A stretch of DNA of 64,000 nt from AWTP1-13 sp963814055 (lineage in GTDB: Bacteria > Pseudomonadota > Alphaproteobacteria > Rhizobiales > Hyphomicrobiaceae): positions 186,001 through 250,000 of the forward strand of contig CAWFBJ010000001.1 in assembly GCA_963814055.1 (NCBI GenBank), written 5' to 3'. The notes beneath the pieces were generated by a model. That model saw only the letters and a program-made list of their open reading frames with translations. It did no database searches and was not told the DNA's origin. A program made the position numbers and the translations under genes. Shown piece by piece: positions 1 to 8,541 of the stretch (position 1 is its first letter; each line of letters opens with the position of its first letter).

Positions 1-56
1 ATACGCCGAGGCCGAAGCGACAGTTGCCTCGAGAGCGGGAGTGCGGCAAGCCTTGA
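1..56 (+). other. possible 3' end of an upstream gene
   Basis: Two forward frames are open from the window edge and close at positions 54-56 (TGA) or 74-76 (TGA), just where the dispersed repeat begins. In the other full repeat copy a gene also ends exactly at the repeat edge, so a gene end here is plausible. Too little is present to choose a frame or a product. Confidence 0.2.
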
Positions 57-202
57 GCGAGATCATTCTTGATTGAAGCGCGTATGCGCTTCAATCAGAG
101 AACGTGAATCTCGCTCTACGCAATTAAGATAGAGCAGGATTCACGCTTCGGCCGATATGTGCGCTGTGTGGTGACGCGATTCAATCCGAAGCGATCCTGC
201 TC
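53..202. repeat. 150-bp dispersed palindromic repeat, copy A
   Basis: This stretch aligns without gaps to 59793-59942 with 21 mismatches in 150 positions (hand count, 86% identity). It contains a perfect 11-bp hairpin (71-81 with 86-96, loop GTAT), an outer pairing AGCGAGAT/ATCTCGCT (56-63 with 108-115), and a second imperfect inverted repeat AGCAGGAT..GCTTCGG (about 132-149) against CCGAAGCGATCCTGCT (186-201). The two ends read TAGAGCGAGAT-like inward from the left and TAGAGCAGGAT inward from the right, so it resembles a small non-autonomous element or a REP-type intergenic mosaic. Confidence 0.8.
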
Positions 203-428
203 TAGGGAAGGAATGGACGCGGCACCCTAGGTGATTACCTAGTTGGCCGTCCGCCGGACGACGCATACTCTGATCGCGGTCGCAAGGTTCTCACGCCTCG
301 GCACTTGCCCAGCCGATTCTCCCCTTTCTGACGCGGGGCAAGCTTCGAGCGGACACGGCAGCTCACGAGAACCTTGCGGCCATCCACTTCGGCCAGCAGG
401 CGCAAACGCCCGCCGCCGCCCCACCACG
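203..428. other. no supported gene
   Basis: Short open frames exist on both strands but none has a ribosome binding site together with a recognisable protein. On the minus strand one frame reads a short segment LAEVDGRKVLVSCRV that vaguely resembles DUF1488-like proteins, without a convincing start. The sequence CCTAGGTGATTACCTAG at 226-242 is a small imperfect palindrome. Confidence 0.3.
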
Positions 429-803
429 TCAATTGCTGAAAAGATTCCAGGGCCACACGGACGCCTGCTGCGGCGGCGTCTTGGGCTTCTCCACCACCAC
501 CTTCTTCTTTGCAGGCGCTTTGGCGACCGGTCTGGTGTCGGACGCCTTCACGATGGCGGCGCTGGCCGTTGCGGCCGAAGGCCTGGTGCTGGGACTCGCC
601 GGCTCGGCGCGCGAGGCAACGAAACGGCTGCGGCCTTGAAATGTGTTGATCGCCCGGGGTTCCTTGAGCCTCTCGCCCGCGCTCGCCGCCAACGCCTGCC
701 TTTGCGCCCACTGAGGATCGAAGTAACCGTGCAGGGTGAACGCACCCAGGATCAGTCCCCCAGCCACGAGGAGCCCGGACACAAACAATCTTGCCAGTGA
801 CAT
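429..803 (-). CDS. small single-pass membrane protein of unknown function
   Basis: A 124-residue protein. I choose the ATG at 803 because a GGGAGGGGG ribosome binding site lies directly upstream; the frame stays open further 5' but without support. Residues about 3-23 form one hydrophobic segment (LARLFVSGLLVAGGLILGAF), followed by a soluble tail rich in Ala, Pro, Ser and Lys (a KAPAKKKVVVEKPK stretch) and a C-terminus ending in WPWNLFSN. This suggests a membrane-anchored protein with a long disordered periplasmic or cytoplasmic tail. It is divergent from the coxM operon. I recognise no family. Confidence 0.6.
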   Translation of the reverse strand: MSLARLFVSGLLVAGGLILGAFTLHGYFDPQWAQRQALAASAGERLKEPRAINTFQGRSRFVASRAEPASPSTRPSAATASAAIVKASDTRPVAKAPAKKKVVVEKPKTPPQQASVWPWNLFSN

Positions 804-993
804 GCCCCCTCCCTCGACGCATACAAACGGGCGGTAGTCCCCTCCCAGGGCACGTAAGCCGCGAATGTGGAGTTTGTGCGACGAGGCGTGAACGTCGTTT
901 TGTTGCGCTTGCGCTTGCCTGAGACGGGTGGCAGCCTGCGGGCAACCGACCATGAGCGACGGGCTCAGCCGCGAGCCGACCGGGGGAAATGGC

Positions 994-1866
994 GTGAAAG
1001 CGCCGAAGTTCAGCTACGTTCGAGCCGAAAGCGTCGAGCAGGTCTTACGGCTGCTCGAGGAGCACGGCGACGAGGCGCGGATTCTCGCCGGCGGGCAGAG
1101 TCTGATGCCGACGCTCAATATGCGCCTGTCGCAACCGAGGCTTCTCATCGACATCAATCGCCTTGGCGCACTGAAAGGCATTTCGGTGCAGGGCGACCGC
1201 GTTCGCATCGGTGCCCTGACCCGTCACGCCGAGGTCGCCAGTTCGGATATCGTCGCCAGGCATTTGCCGCTTATCGCCGAAGCCATGCCGCACGTGGCCC
1301 ATGTCGCCGTGCGCAATCGCGGGACCTTCGGCGGCAGCATCGCGTTGGCCGATCCGGCGGCAGAGATGCCGGCCTGCGTGCTGGCGCTCGGCGCGACGCT
1401 GATCGTGCAAGGCGCCGGCGGCAAACGCGAGATCGCGGCGGATGCGTATTTCACGGGCCTCTACGAAACGGCACGCAGGCTCAACGAGATTCTGGTCGAG
1501 GTTCTCGTTCCAATCCAGCGCCCGAATGCCGTATCGGTTTTCATGGAGCTCGCCCGCCGTCACGGCGATTTCGCGATCGCCGGCATTGCGAGCCAATTGA
1601 CCTTCGACCGCGACCTGGTGGCGGAGGCACGCCTCGTCTATTTCGGCAGCGAGGACAAGCCGACACTTGCAGGCCGGGCCGCGACCGCCCTACGGGGTAA
1701 ACGGCTCGACGCCGCCGCCCGCCAGGCGGCGGCCGATGCCCTGGCGCACGACCTGGCCCCCATGTCCAATGCCCAAGGCAGCGCCAAGCTGCGCCTCGAA
1801 CTGCAGCGCGTGCTGACCAGGCGTGCGCTGGATGCTGTGGGTCAACGGGTTCGAGCAGCAGCATGA
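994..1866 (+). CDS. coxM: FAD-binding medium subunit of a molybdenum hydroxylase (CoxM/XdhB family)
   Basis: Carries FAD and passes electrons from the 2Fe-2S subunit in CO dehydrogenase/xanthine dehydrogenase-type enzymes. Two FAD-site signatures are visible: AGGQSLMPTLNMRL near the N-terminus and RNRGTFGGSIALADPAAEMP about 70 residues on. The protein is about 290 residues, normal for the family. I start at the GTG at 994, where family members begin (KAPKFSYVR) and GGGGGAAAT sits upstream; an in-frame ATG at 952 would add 14 residues. It overlaps the next gene by ATGA, so M, S and L subunits are translationally coupled. The physiological substrate cannot be told from sequence; CO is unlikely given the L subunit. 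Confidence 0.9.
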   Translation: MKAPKFSYVRAESVEQVLRLLEEHGDEARILAGGQSLMPTLNMRLSQPRLLIDINRLGALKGISVQGDRVRIGALTRHAEVASSDIVARHLPLIAEAMPHVAHVAVRNRGTFGGSIALADPAAEMPACVLALGATLIVQGAGGKREIAADAYFTGLYETARRLNEILVEVLVPIQRPNAVSVFMELARRHGDFAIAGIASQLTFDRDLVAEARLVYFGSEDKPTLAGRAATALRGKRLDAAARQAAADALAHDLAPMSNAQGSAKLRLELQRVLTRRALDAVGQRVRAAA

Positions 1867-2359
1867 GCGCGGAGGAAACAGTACCCGTCACGCTGACCGT
1901 CAACGGCGAGCCTGTTGTCCGCACGGTGCCCGTGCGTCAGCACCTCGTCGATTTCCTGCGCACCGAACTGGGCCTCACCGGTGCGCATCTCGGTTGCGAG
2001 CACGGTGTCTGCGGTGCCTGTTCCGTGCGCGTCGATGGTGTTGTCGTGCGCGGTTGCCTGATGCTCGCCGTGCAGGCCGATGGCAGCGACGTGGTGACCA
2101 TCGAAGGCTTGACCGACAGCGGAGAGGTTGCCGACCTGCAGGCGGCTTTTGTCCAACGTAATGCCCTGCAGTGCGGGTTCTGCACGCCCGGCATGCTGAT
2201 GACGGCAGCCGAGCTGTTGCTCCGAACAGCAGCCCAAGAGCCAGGGAGGAGATCAGGACCTTCCTGTCCGGCAACTACTGCCGCTGCACCGGCTACCACG
2301 CCATCGTCGATGCGGTTGCCACCACCCTGGAAGCCCGCGCGAAGGGCGGCCGACCATGA
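1863..2359 (+). pseudogene. coxS: 2Fe-2S small subunit of a molybdenum hydroxylase (CoxS family), frameshifted
   Basis: Transfers electrons from the molybdenum centre to FAD through two 2Fe-2S clusters. The N-terminal plant-type ferredoxin motif is intact (GCEHGVCGAC, then a fourth Cys in VVRGCLML). The second cluster motif is split: QCGFCTPGM is in the starting frame, while SGNYCRCTGYH is in another frame after an indel near 2231. One lost base in the CGAACAGC region (or two gained) restores a continuous protein of about 165 residues ending at the TGA at 2357-2359. The stop overlaps the coxL start. Apart from the indel there is no nonsense mutation, so a sequencing error is as likely as true inactivation. 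Confidence 0.85.
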
Positions 2360-4748
2360 GCGACAAGACCCTCCACGCCCTGTTCGGCAAACCCAACAGC
2401 TACGTCGGCCGCACCCTCTCCCGCGACGGGGCCAAACGCGCCGTCGCAGGGCGCGGCCGCTACACCGACGACTTCTCGCTCCCTCGCATGCTCCACGCCG
2501 CCTTCGTGCGCAGCCCGTTCGCCCATGCGAAAATTCTTTCCATCGATGCAGCGGAGGCGAAACGCACGCCGGGCGTCCATCTCGTCATGACAGGCGCCGA
2601 ACTCGCGAAACTCTGCACCGGTCCCTGGGTCGGCACGCTCACCTGCTTCGCCGGCATGAAATCGGCGCCGCAGTATCCCATGGCCGTCGACCGCGCCTGC
2701 TGGGTCGGCGAGCCGGTCGCGATGGTGGTCGCGCGAACGCGCGCCGAAGCCGAGGACGCCGCCGAGAAGATCCTGATCGACTGGGAGGAACTGCCGGCCG
2801 TCACCGAAAAGAAGACCGCGCTCGATCCGGGCACGCCCGCCATCCATCCCGATCTCGGCGACAACCTCGCCTTCCGCAAGGTGATCGACACCGGCAACGT
2901 CGACGACGTCTTCGCCAGGGCCGATCTCGTCATCGAGGACACCTTCGACTTCGGCCGCCACACCGCCGTCAGCCTGGAGCCGCGCGGGTTGCTGGCCGCC
3001 TACGACAAGGCGACGGGCAAGCTCACCGTCCACACCTCCAGCCAATGCCCGCACATGATCCAGTACGTGTTCGCGCGCACGCTGGGCGTGCCGGACCACA
3101 ACGTGCAGATCATCGCGCCCGACGTCGGCGGCTCGTTCGGCCTCAAGATCCACACCTACGGCGACGAGGTGGCCGCCGTCGCCGCCGCCATCCAGCTCGG
3201 CCGCCCGGTGAAATTCATCGCCGACCGCCTGGAGTCGTTCGTCTCCGACATCCACGCGCGCGAGAACGTCGTCAAAGGCCGCATCGCGGTGAGCAAGACC
3301 GGCGAGATCCAGGCCTTCGACATCGACGTGCTGTCGGGCGCCGGCGCCTACTCGCAGTATCCGCGCACCAGCGTGTTCGAGGCGACGCAGGTGCTCAACA
3401 TCACCGGCGGCCCCTACAGCCACAAGCACTACCGGGCGCGCGCCACGGTGGTCTATCTCAACAAGGTGCCGACCTCGCAGTATCGCGCCGTCGGCCATCC
3501 GATCGGCAATGCGGTCGGCGAGCATCTGGTCGACCGCGCCGCTTACGCCCTCGGCATCGATCCCATCGAGATGCGCCGCCGCAACGTCTTCCCCGACGAC
3601 GCCTATCCCACCGTCACGGCCAGCGGCATCAAGATCAAGGACATGTCGCACCAGCGCTGCATCGAGGCATTGGTCGAGCGCATGAACTATGCCGGAGCTG
3701 CGCGCGGAGCAGGCGCGGCTGCGCAAGGAGGGCATCCACCGCGGCATCGGCATCGCCTCCTTCATCAAGGGCACCGCCCCGGGGCCGCAGGGCTACTACG
3801 GCGCCGGCGGCGCGCCGATCTCGCTGCAGGACGCCTGCGTCATCAAGCTCGAGCCCAACGGCGGCGTCATCTGCGCGGTCGGCGTCACCGAGCAGGGCCA
3901 GGGCACCGACACCGTCATGGGCCAGATCGCCGCCACCGCGCTCGGCGTGCCCATGGAAAGCGTGCGCGTGCTCTCGGGCGACACGGACGCCGTGCCCTAC
4001 GGCGGCGGCACCTACGGCTCGCGCGGCACGGCCATCGGCGGCGAGGCGGTGTATCTCGCCGCCCGCGACCTGCGCGCCGGAGATCCTGGAGATCGCCGGC
4101 GTGCTGCTGCAGGCCGATCCCGCCACGCTCGACATCGCCGACGGCGTGATCGTCGAACGCAGACGGCGGCGCCCAGCGCATGCCGCTGTCGGAGATCGGC
4201 CGCATCGGCCACTTCCAGCTCGGCGAATTGCCCAACAGCGTGCAGCCGATCCTCTCGCACACGCGCCGCTTCCGCCTGCTCGATGACCTCTACATCTTCA
4301 CCAACGGCATTCACGGCTGCCACGTCGAGGTGGACGTCGAGACCGGCTTCATCAAGCCTGTTGAAGATGTGGGTGGTGGAGGACTGCGGCCGCGTCATCA
4401 ATCCGCAGCTCGCCGACGAGCAGGTGCGCGGCGGCTGCGTGCAGGGCCTCGGCGGCGCGCTCTACGAGCACTGCATCTACGACGAGGCCGGCCAGCTCAC
4501 CAGCGGCACCATGGCCGACTACCTCGTGCCGATGGCCTCCGAGATGCCCGACATCGACGTCATGCACATCCAGACGCCGACCTCGGTGTCGGAACTCGGC
4601 GCCAAGGGCGTCGGCGAATCCGGCACCGGCGCCGCGCCCGCCGTGGTCATGAATGCCGATCAACGACGCGCTGCGCCCCTTCAACGCCCACGTCACCACC
4701 CAGCCCATCACGCCCGAGGTGATCCTGACGGCGCTGGGGAGGATTTGA
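2356..4748 (+). pseudogene. coxL: molybdopterin-binding large subunit of a molybdenum hydroxylase (CoxL/XdhC family), five frameshifts
   Basis: Catalytic subunit that binds the molybdopterin-cytosine cofactor and hydroxylates the substrate. The first 445 codons are intact (family features VGGSFGLK and the loop YRAVGHPIGNAVGEHL). Five +1 changes then follow near 3692, 4079, 4166, 4365 and 4658; correcting each gives one continuous protein of about 795 residues, the usual length, ending LGRI at TGA 4746-4748. The C-terminal active-site region GAKGVGESGTGAAPAVV, with the catalytic Glu, is preserved. The AYxCSFR loop of true form I CO dehydrogenase is absent, so this is probably an aldehyde, purine or aromatic dehydrogenase. 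No in-frame stops appear in the corrected frame. Confidence 0.85.
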
Positions 4749-5454
4749 AATCGTCGTCATCCACCGAAGCTCGATCACACTTGTTTTCAGGACTACGAGT
4801 GTCGAGGATGACAAAATCCTGATCAGCGAAAATCACTTGCCGGGTCAAACGATCATCGGGAACCCAGGTAATTTTCTCTACAATGACTGCAGTGGCCAAG
4901 CTTCCTGACGGTCGCGAAACCTCGAATAGGCTCGCCGTATTGCAATCTGAACATCGCTCGATCTTCGCCACAAGCATCTTCCGACCGCTATCTCCGCTCG
5001 GAATCAAGCCGTCTTTATGCGCCGTGAACGCGCGCTCAACGCGCTTTCTCGCAGCTTCAAAACTCGGCGCTTCGATGCCTCTGGCCGCAACGCAATCCCA
5101 TGCTTTTCGCAAACTACGGCGTTCGCCCATTTTGGCTTGTTGTTGGAGCTCTTCTTCTACCGCAAGAGCTGCATCGGCATTTGCGATCAGAGTCCCAAGA
5201 GCCTTCAGGCGCCTTGCCGGATTGGCGTCGCCATCGCAACCATACGCCGCGAGCGTCATGAACGCTTGAATAAAGGCTGGCTCATGCGTGTTTACATAGG
5301 CGTCCATCAGCAACCTCGCCAGTGTGTTCCGGGAGGAAGCCCAGGGTCGCCGTTCCTTTGAATATGTCGAGTAGCGCTTTCCAGCACCTGATCTTTCGAA
5401 CTTGCGCCGAAGCAGATCGGTCTCTACTTCTCGTTCGCTATAACGTTTTGCCAT
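4708..5454 (-). CDS. protein of unknown function
   Basis: About 248 residues. The ATG at 5454 is preferred to an upstream GTG at 5478, though neither has a strong ribosome binding site. The N-terminal two thirds are charged and apparently helical (starting MAKRYSEREVETDLLRRKF), with a CSDC pair in the second half. The last 13 codons overlap, on the opposite strand, the end of coxL, so the real C-terminus may be shorter. I recognise no family. Its codon use and lower GC differ from the neighbouring operon, which may indicate acquisition by transfer. Confidence 0.5.
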   Translation of the reverse strand: MAKRYSEREVETDLLRRKFERSGAGKRYSTYSKERRPWASSRNTLARLLMDAYVNTHEPAFIQAFMTLAAYGCDGDANPARRLKALGTLIANADAALAVEEELQQQAKMGERRSLRKAWDCVAARGIEAPSFEAARKRVERAFTAHKDGLIPSGDSGRKMLVAKIERCSDCNTASLFEVSRPSGSLATAVIVEKITWVPDDRLTRQVIFADQDFVILDTRSPENKCDRASVDDDDFKSSPAPSGSPRA

Positions 5455-5530
5455 TGCTGCTCGCCAATGTGCTGGCACCGGGTTTGATTTCTTAGGAGCC
5501 GAGAACTGCCAGTTACGACGGTGCTCAAAT

Positions 5531-5620
5531 CTATGCTGTCAGGAGCATTCTAATCGCGAGAGCGAGGTAACCTACGCCAAGTATCGCGTAGACAATTGGA
5601 ACCCACAGGTCGATAGGCAT
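5531..5620 (-). CDS. 29-residue single-helix membrane peptide
   Basis: A very small gene. The ATG at 5618-5620 is preceded by a perfect GAGGAGGA ribosome binding site at about five bases spacing, which is the main reason to call it. The peptide begins MPIDLWVPIVYAILGVG and continues as a hydrophobic helix to a short RMLLTA end, so almost the whole product would sit in the inner membrane. No partner gene is obvious; the upstream glutathione S-transferase is on the same strand, 149 bases away. Confidence 0.5.
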   Translation of the reverse strand: MPIDLWVPIVYAILGVGYLALAIRMLLTA

Positions 5621-5769
5621 CCTATCCTCCTCGAATCGTCCCGACGACGATGTGAACCTACTTACCGGAGCAAGGGTGAGATCGTTGGGACGATTGGTGC
5701 GCCTTCTGGTCCCAATCACTATGGCAGCCCGCTTCGCTCCCCCTCCAGAGACAATAAAATGGGCACGCT

Positions 5770-6543
5770 TCACCGCCCCGCCGGCACCGCAGGCCCTGGC
5801 CACAGCACGCGGCCCTCCGCGATCTCCTTGAAAAACCAGTCGTGGAAGCCGCGTGACAGCATCCACTCGATGCGGTCCCCGCGCCAGAAAATGCGCTTCG
5901 TCTCGAGATCGTGCTCCTTGATGGCACCGATGTAGTCGCGGGCGCGCTGCTGGTCGGCGACGCAGATGGGTAGCCGACGCATGGCGCCGAGCCAGCGGGC
6001 GAGATTGGGGTGCGCTTCCTTGGAGAATTCCACCTCCATGAACCGTCCGGACGTGATGTGCGGGAAAAGTGCGATGTCAGCGATCGACAGGGCGCCGCAC
6101 ACGAACTCCTTGCCTGCAAGATCCCGCTCCAGCGCCGCATAGGCGATCCCCATGTCGGCGCGCGCCTTCTCCAAAAGGCCTGCAGGCATGGTGTCGTGAC
6201 GGTCGAGCAGCTTCCAATAGGAAAGGTTCACGAGCACCGAATCGATCAGCGTGTCGGCGGTGCGCTCCCACGCGCGTGCGTGCACTCGTGCAGCCGGGTC
6301 GGAGGGATAGACCGGCTTCTCGGGATAGCGGAAGTCCAGGTAGGCGACGATATCGGCCGAATTGACGATCGTAATGCCGTCATCGACCAGCACGGGCACC
6401 TCGATGCGTCCGTTTACGGCCTGCAGCGCGGCGTGGTTCGACTTGAGCAACCCGTCCACGGCCTCGAACGGCAGCCCCTTGTGCTCGAGCACCATGCGCA
6501 CCTTGCGCGCAAACGGGCTGAAGGCGCTCTCGTAGAGCTTCAT
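5770..6543 (-). CDS. glutathione S-transferase family protein
   Basis: A 257-residue cytosolic protein. The N-terminal thioredoxin-like domain (residues 1 to about 78) starts MKLYESAFSPFARKVRMVLE, with the helix-capping Ser/Phe region used to bind glutathione, and contains the cis-Pro segment EVPVLVDDG and the SADI motif that holds the gamma-glutamyl group. The helical C-terminal domain follows, with LSIADIALFPHI, the typical N-capping/hydrophobic-staple Asp. It is somewhat longer than the usual 200-230 residues because of a C-terminal extension (FWRGDRIEWMLSRGFHDWF). Divergently transcribed from dinB. The substrate is unknown. Confidence 0.85.
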   Translation of the reverse strand: MKLYESAFSPFARKVRMVLEHKGLPFEAVDGLLKSNHAALQAVNGRIEVPVLVDDGITIVNSADIVAYLDFRYPEKPVYPSDPAARVHARAWERTADTLIDSVLVNLSYWKLLDRHDTMPAGLLEKARADMGIAYAALERDLAGKEFVCGALSIADIALFPHITSGRFMEVEFSKEAHPNLARWLGAMRRLPICVADQQRARDYIGAIKEHDLETKRIFWRGDRIEWMLSRGFHDWFFKEIAEGRVLWPGPAVPAGR

Positions 6544-6723
6544 GACGGCATCCTCCGCTGACGCTTCATTTTGCACTGTCCCATGCGCAGCATATCGGCG
6601 CAAATCGCTGCGCAGCAGCCGCTGCCCTTCCCTAGTGAACGCAGTTTGCTCCCGCGGCGAATCGCTAGCCTCGACCCGTCCTCCATGGCACCCTCGCGCA
6701 GTGACAGAATCTGCTGACAGCAC

Positions 6724-7920
6724 ATGACACGCGCGCTCTGCCGCGACTGTTGCGAGATCGTCGACGCGCCGGATGAGGCCTGCGCGCGCTGCAGCGGCTC
6801 GCGCCTCGTGGGCCATGCTGAAATCGAACAGCTCGGTATCGCCCACATCGACTGCGACGCGTTCTACGCTTCGGTCGAGAAGCGCGACAGGCCGGAATTG
6901 AAGGACGAGCCCGTCGTCATCGGCCATACCGGCGGACGCGGCGTGGTGCTCACCGCCTGCTACATCGCGCGCCAGTTCGGCGCCCGCTCGGCCATGCCCA
7001 TGTTCCAGGCGCTGGAGCTGTGCCCGCAGGCAACGGTCGTGAACCCCGACATGGCGAAGTACAAACGCGTCAGCGCCGACATCCGCACCATCTTCGGAGC
7101 AGCCACCTCCATCATCGAGCCCGTCTCTCTCGATGAAGCCTATCTCGACCTCACCGACGACTACCGCACCGAGGCCCCGCCCGCTGCCGAGGCGCTGGCG
7201 CTGATCGCCGCCCGCGTCGAACGCGAAGTCGGAATCACCGTTTCCATCGGCCTCTCATGCAACAAGTTCCTCGCCAAGCTGGCGTCCGAGCTGCAGAAAC
7301 CGCGCGGCTTCTCCGTCATCGGCCAGGCAGAGGCGAAATCTTTCTTGGCGCCGCTGTCGGTGCGCAAGATTCACGGCGTCGGTGCCGTAACCGCGCGGCG
7401 CATGGAAGAAGGCGGGCTCAAGACCATTGCCGACCTGCAGGCGCTGCCGGAGCAGGCACTCGTTGCACGCTTCGGCAAGTTCGGACAGCGGCTCGCGCAC
7501 TTTGCCCACGGCGAGGACAACCGCAGCGTGACGCCGGATCGCCCCACCAAGAGCATCTCCGCCGAGACCACGTTTCGCCAGGACACGGGCTCGGGCGAGA
7601 CGCTGCGCGAAGTGGCCGGCGCGCTTGCCGAACGCGTCGCGTCCCAGCTATCGCGCAAGGGTCTTGCTGGCCGCAGTGTGGTCCTGAAGCTCAAGACGTC
7701 TGACTTCCGCATTCTCACGCGCACACGCAGCTTCGCGCACCCCACACAGCGCGCCGACGTCATCTTCGAGAGCATCGCCGCCATGATCGACAAGGAAGCC
7801 GACGGCCGCACCTATCGCCTGATCGGCGTCGGCATTGGCGATCTCGGCGAAGCGAGTGCCGCGGACCCCGCCGACCTGTTCGGCTTCGCGGCCCCTGGCA
7901 AAACGTCCCTGTCCCGCTGA
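6724..7920 (+). CDS. dinB: DNA polymerase IV (Y-family translesion polymerase)
   Basis: Error-prone polymerase that copies past damaged bases. The palm/finger core starts at about residue 40 (HIDCDAFYASVE; metal-binding Asp43, steric-gate region Phe47-Tyr48), and the second catalytic motif SLDEAYLD contains Asp137-Glu138. The thumb HhH region (KIHGVGAVTARRM) and the little-finger domain follow. Before the core is a 35-residue extension with two CxxC pairs (Cys6-Cys9, Cys20-Cys23), a probable zinc knuckle; I believe such extensions occur in other alphaproteobacterial Pol IV proteins. The C-terminus has no obvious QLxLF clamp-binding peptide at the very end, although ADLFGF at 385-390 may serve. 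Confidence 0.95.
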   Translation: MTRALCRDCCEIVDAPDEACARCSGSRLVGHAEIEQLGIAHIDCDAFYASVEKRDRPELKDEPVVIGHTGGRGVVLTACYIARQFGARSAMPMFQALELCPQATVVNPDMAKYKRVSADIRTIFGAATSIIEPVSLDEAYLDLTDDYRTEAPPAAEALALIAARVEREVGITVSIGLSCNKFLAKLASELQKPRGFSVIGQAEAKSFLAPLSVRKIHGVGAVTARRMEEGGLKTIADLQALPEQALVARFGKFGQRLAHFAHGEDNRSVTPDRPTKSISAETTFRQDTGSGETLREVAGALAERVASQLSRKGLAGRSVVLKLKTSDFRILTRTRSFAHPTQRADVIFESIAAMIDKEADGRTYRLIGVGIGDLGEASAADPADLFGFAAPGKTSLSR

Positions 7921-8064
7921 CACAGCACAATCACCGGATTTGCTTTGCAACCCCGCGACCGTCGGATGGCGAGGCGTTGAAAGGCGCCTATATATACGCA
8001 GCGGCCGCGCATCGTTCGCCGGCCGGCAAGGCCGCCGCCTCGGCAACGCGGCCGGAGAAACGCA

Positions 8065-8508
8065 ATGTCGCCCATCGCCCTGCTGCTGAACGTGCTCCGG
8101 TTGCTTTTCGGTGGCCTGGCCGCAGGCATCGCCTGGGGCATCGCCAGCATCGTCATGGCAATCACCGTTATCGGAATCCCATGGGCGCGCGCGGCGTTCA
8201 ACATCGCCGTGTACACGCTGCTGCCGTTCGGATTTAAAGCGGTGTCGCGTGACGATCACTTCGGTCGCGGCGACTCGGGTACCGGCGTGCTGGGCGCAAT
8301 CGGCAACGTGGTCTGGCTGGTTCTGGCGGGCTGGTGGCTGGCGCTGGGCCACCTGTTCTTCTCTGTCGTGCTCGCGATCACGATCATCGGGCTGCCCTTC
8401 GCGTGGGCCCATCTCAAGCTTGCCGGCATCGCACTGTGGCCCATCGGCAAAGCCATTGTTGCGGCGGATGACGCGCCCCTGCGCTATCCGCCGCCGCGAA
8501 GGGCTTAA
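8065..8508 (+). CDS. YccF domain-containing inner membrane protein
   Basis: A 147-residue membrane protein with two copies of the YccF (DUF307) pattern: a hydrophobic pair ending AITVIGIPWARAAFNIA in the first half and AITIIGLPFAWAHLKLAGIALWPIG in the second. At least four transmembrane helices are expected. The function of the family is unknown. It follows dinB by about 145 bases on the same strand; that gap contains no other gene. Confidence 0.85.
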   Translation: MSPIALLLNVLRLLFGGLAAGIAWGIASIVMAITVIGIPWARAAFNIAVYTLLPFGFKAVSRDDHFGRGDSGTGVLGAIGNVVWLVLAGWWLALGHLFFSVVLAITIIGLPFAWAHLKLAGIALWPIGKAIVAADDAPLRYPPPRRA

Positions 8509-8541
8509 GAAGTCTCGTCCAACAGCGGCTAAAGCTGCGCC

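Noticed and set aside
235..945. 236-residue minus-strand frame covering the small membrane protein gene
   Set aside because: The other minus frame at 429-803 has a strong ribosome binding site and a membrane helix; this one has neither.
2356..4748. CO dehydrogenase large subunit (form I CoxL)
   Set aside because: The AYxCSFR active-site loop that marks true form I CoxL is not found; the loop reads YRAVGHPIG, so another substrate is likely.
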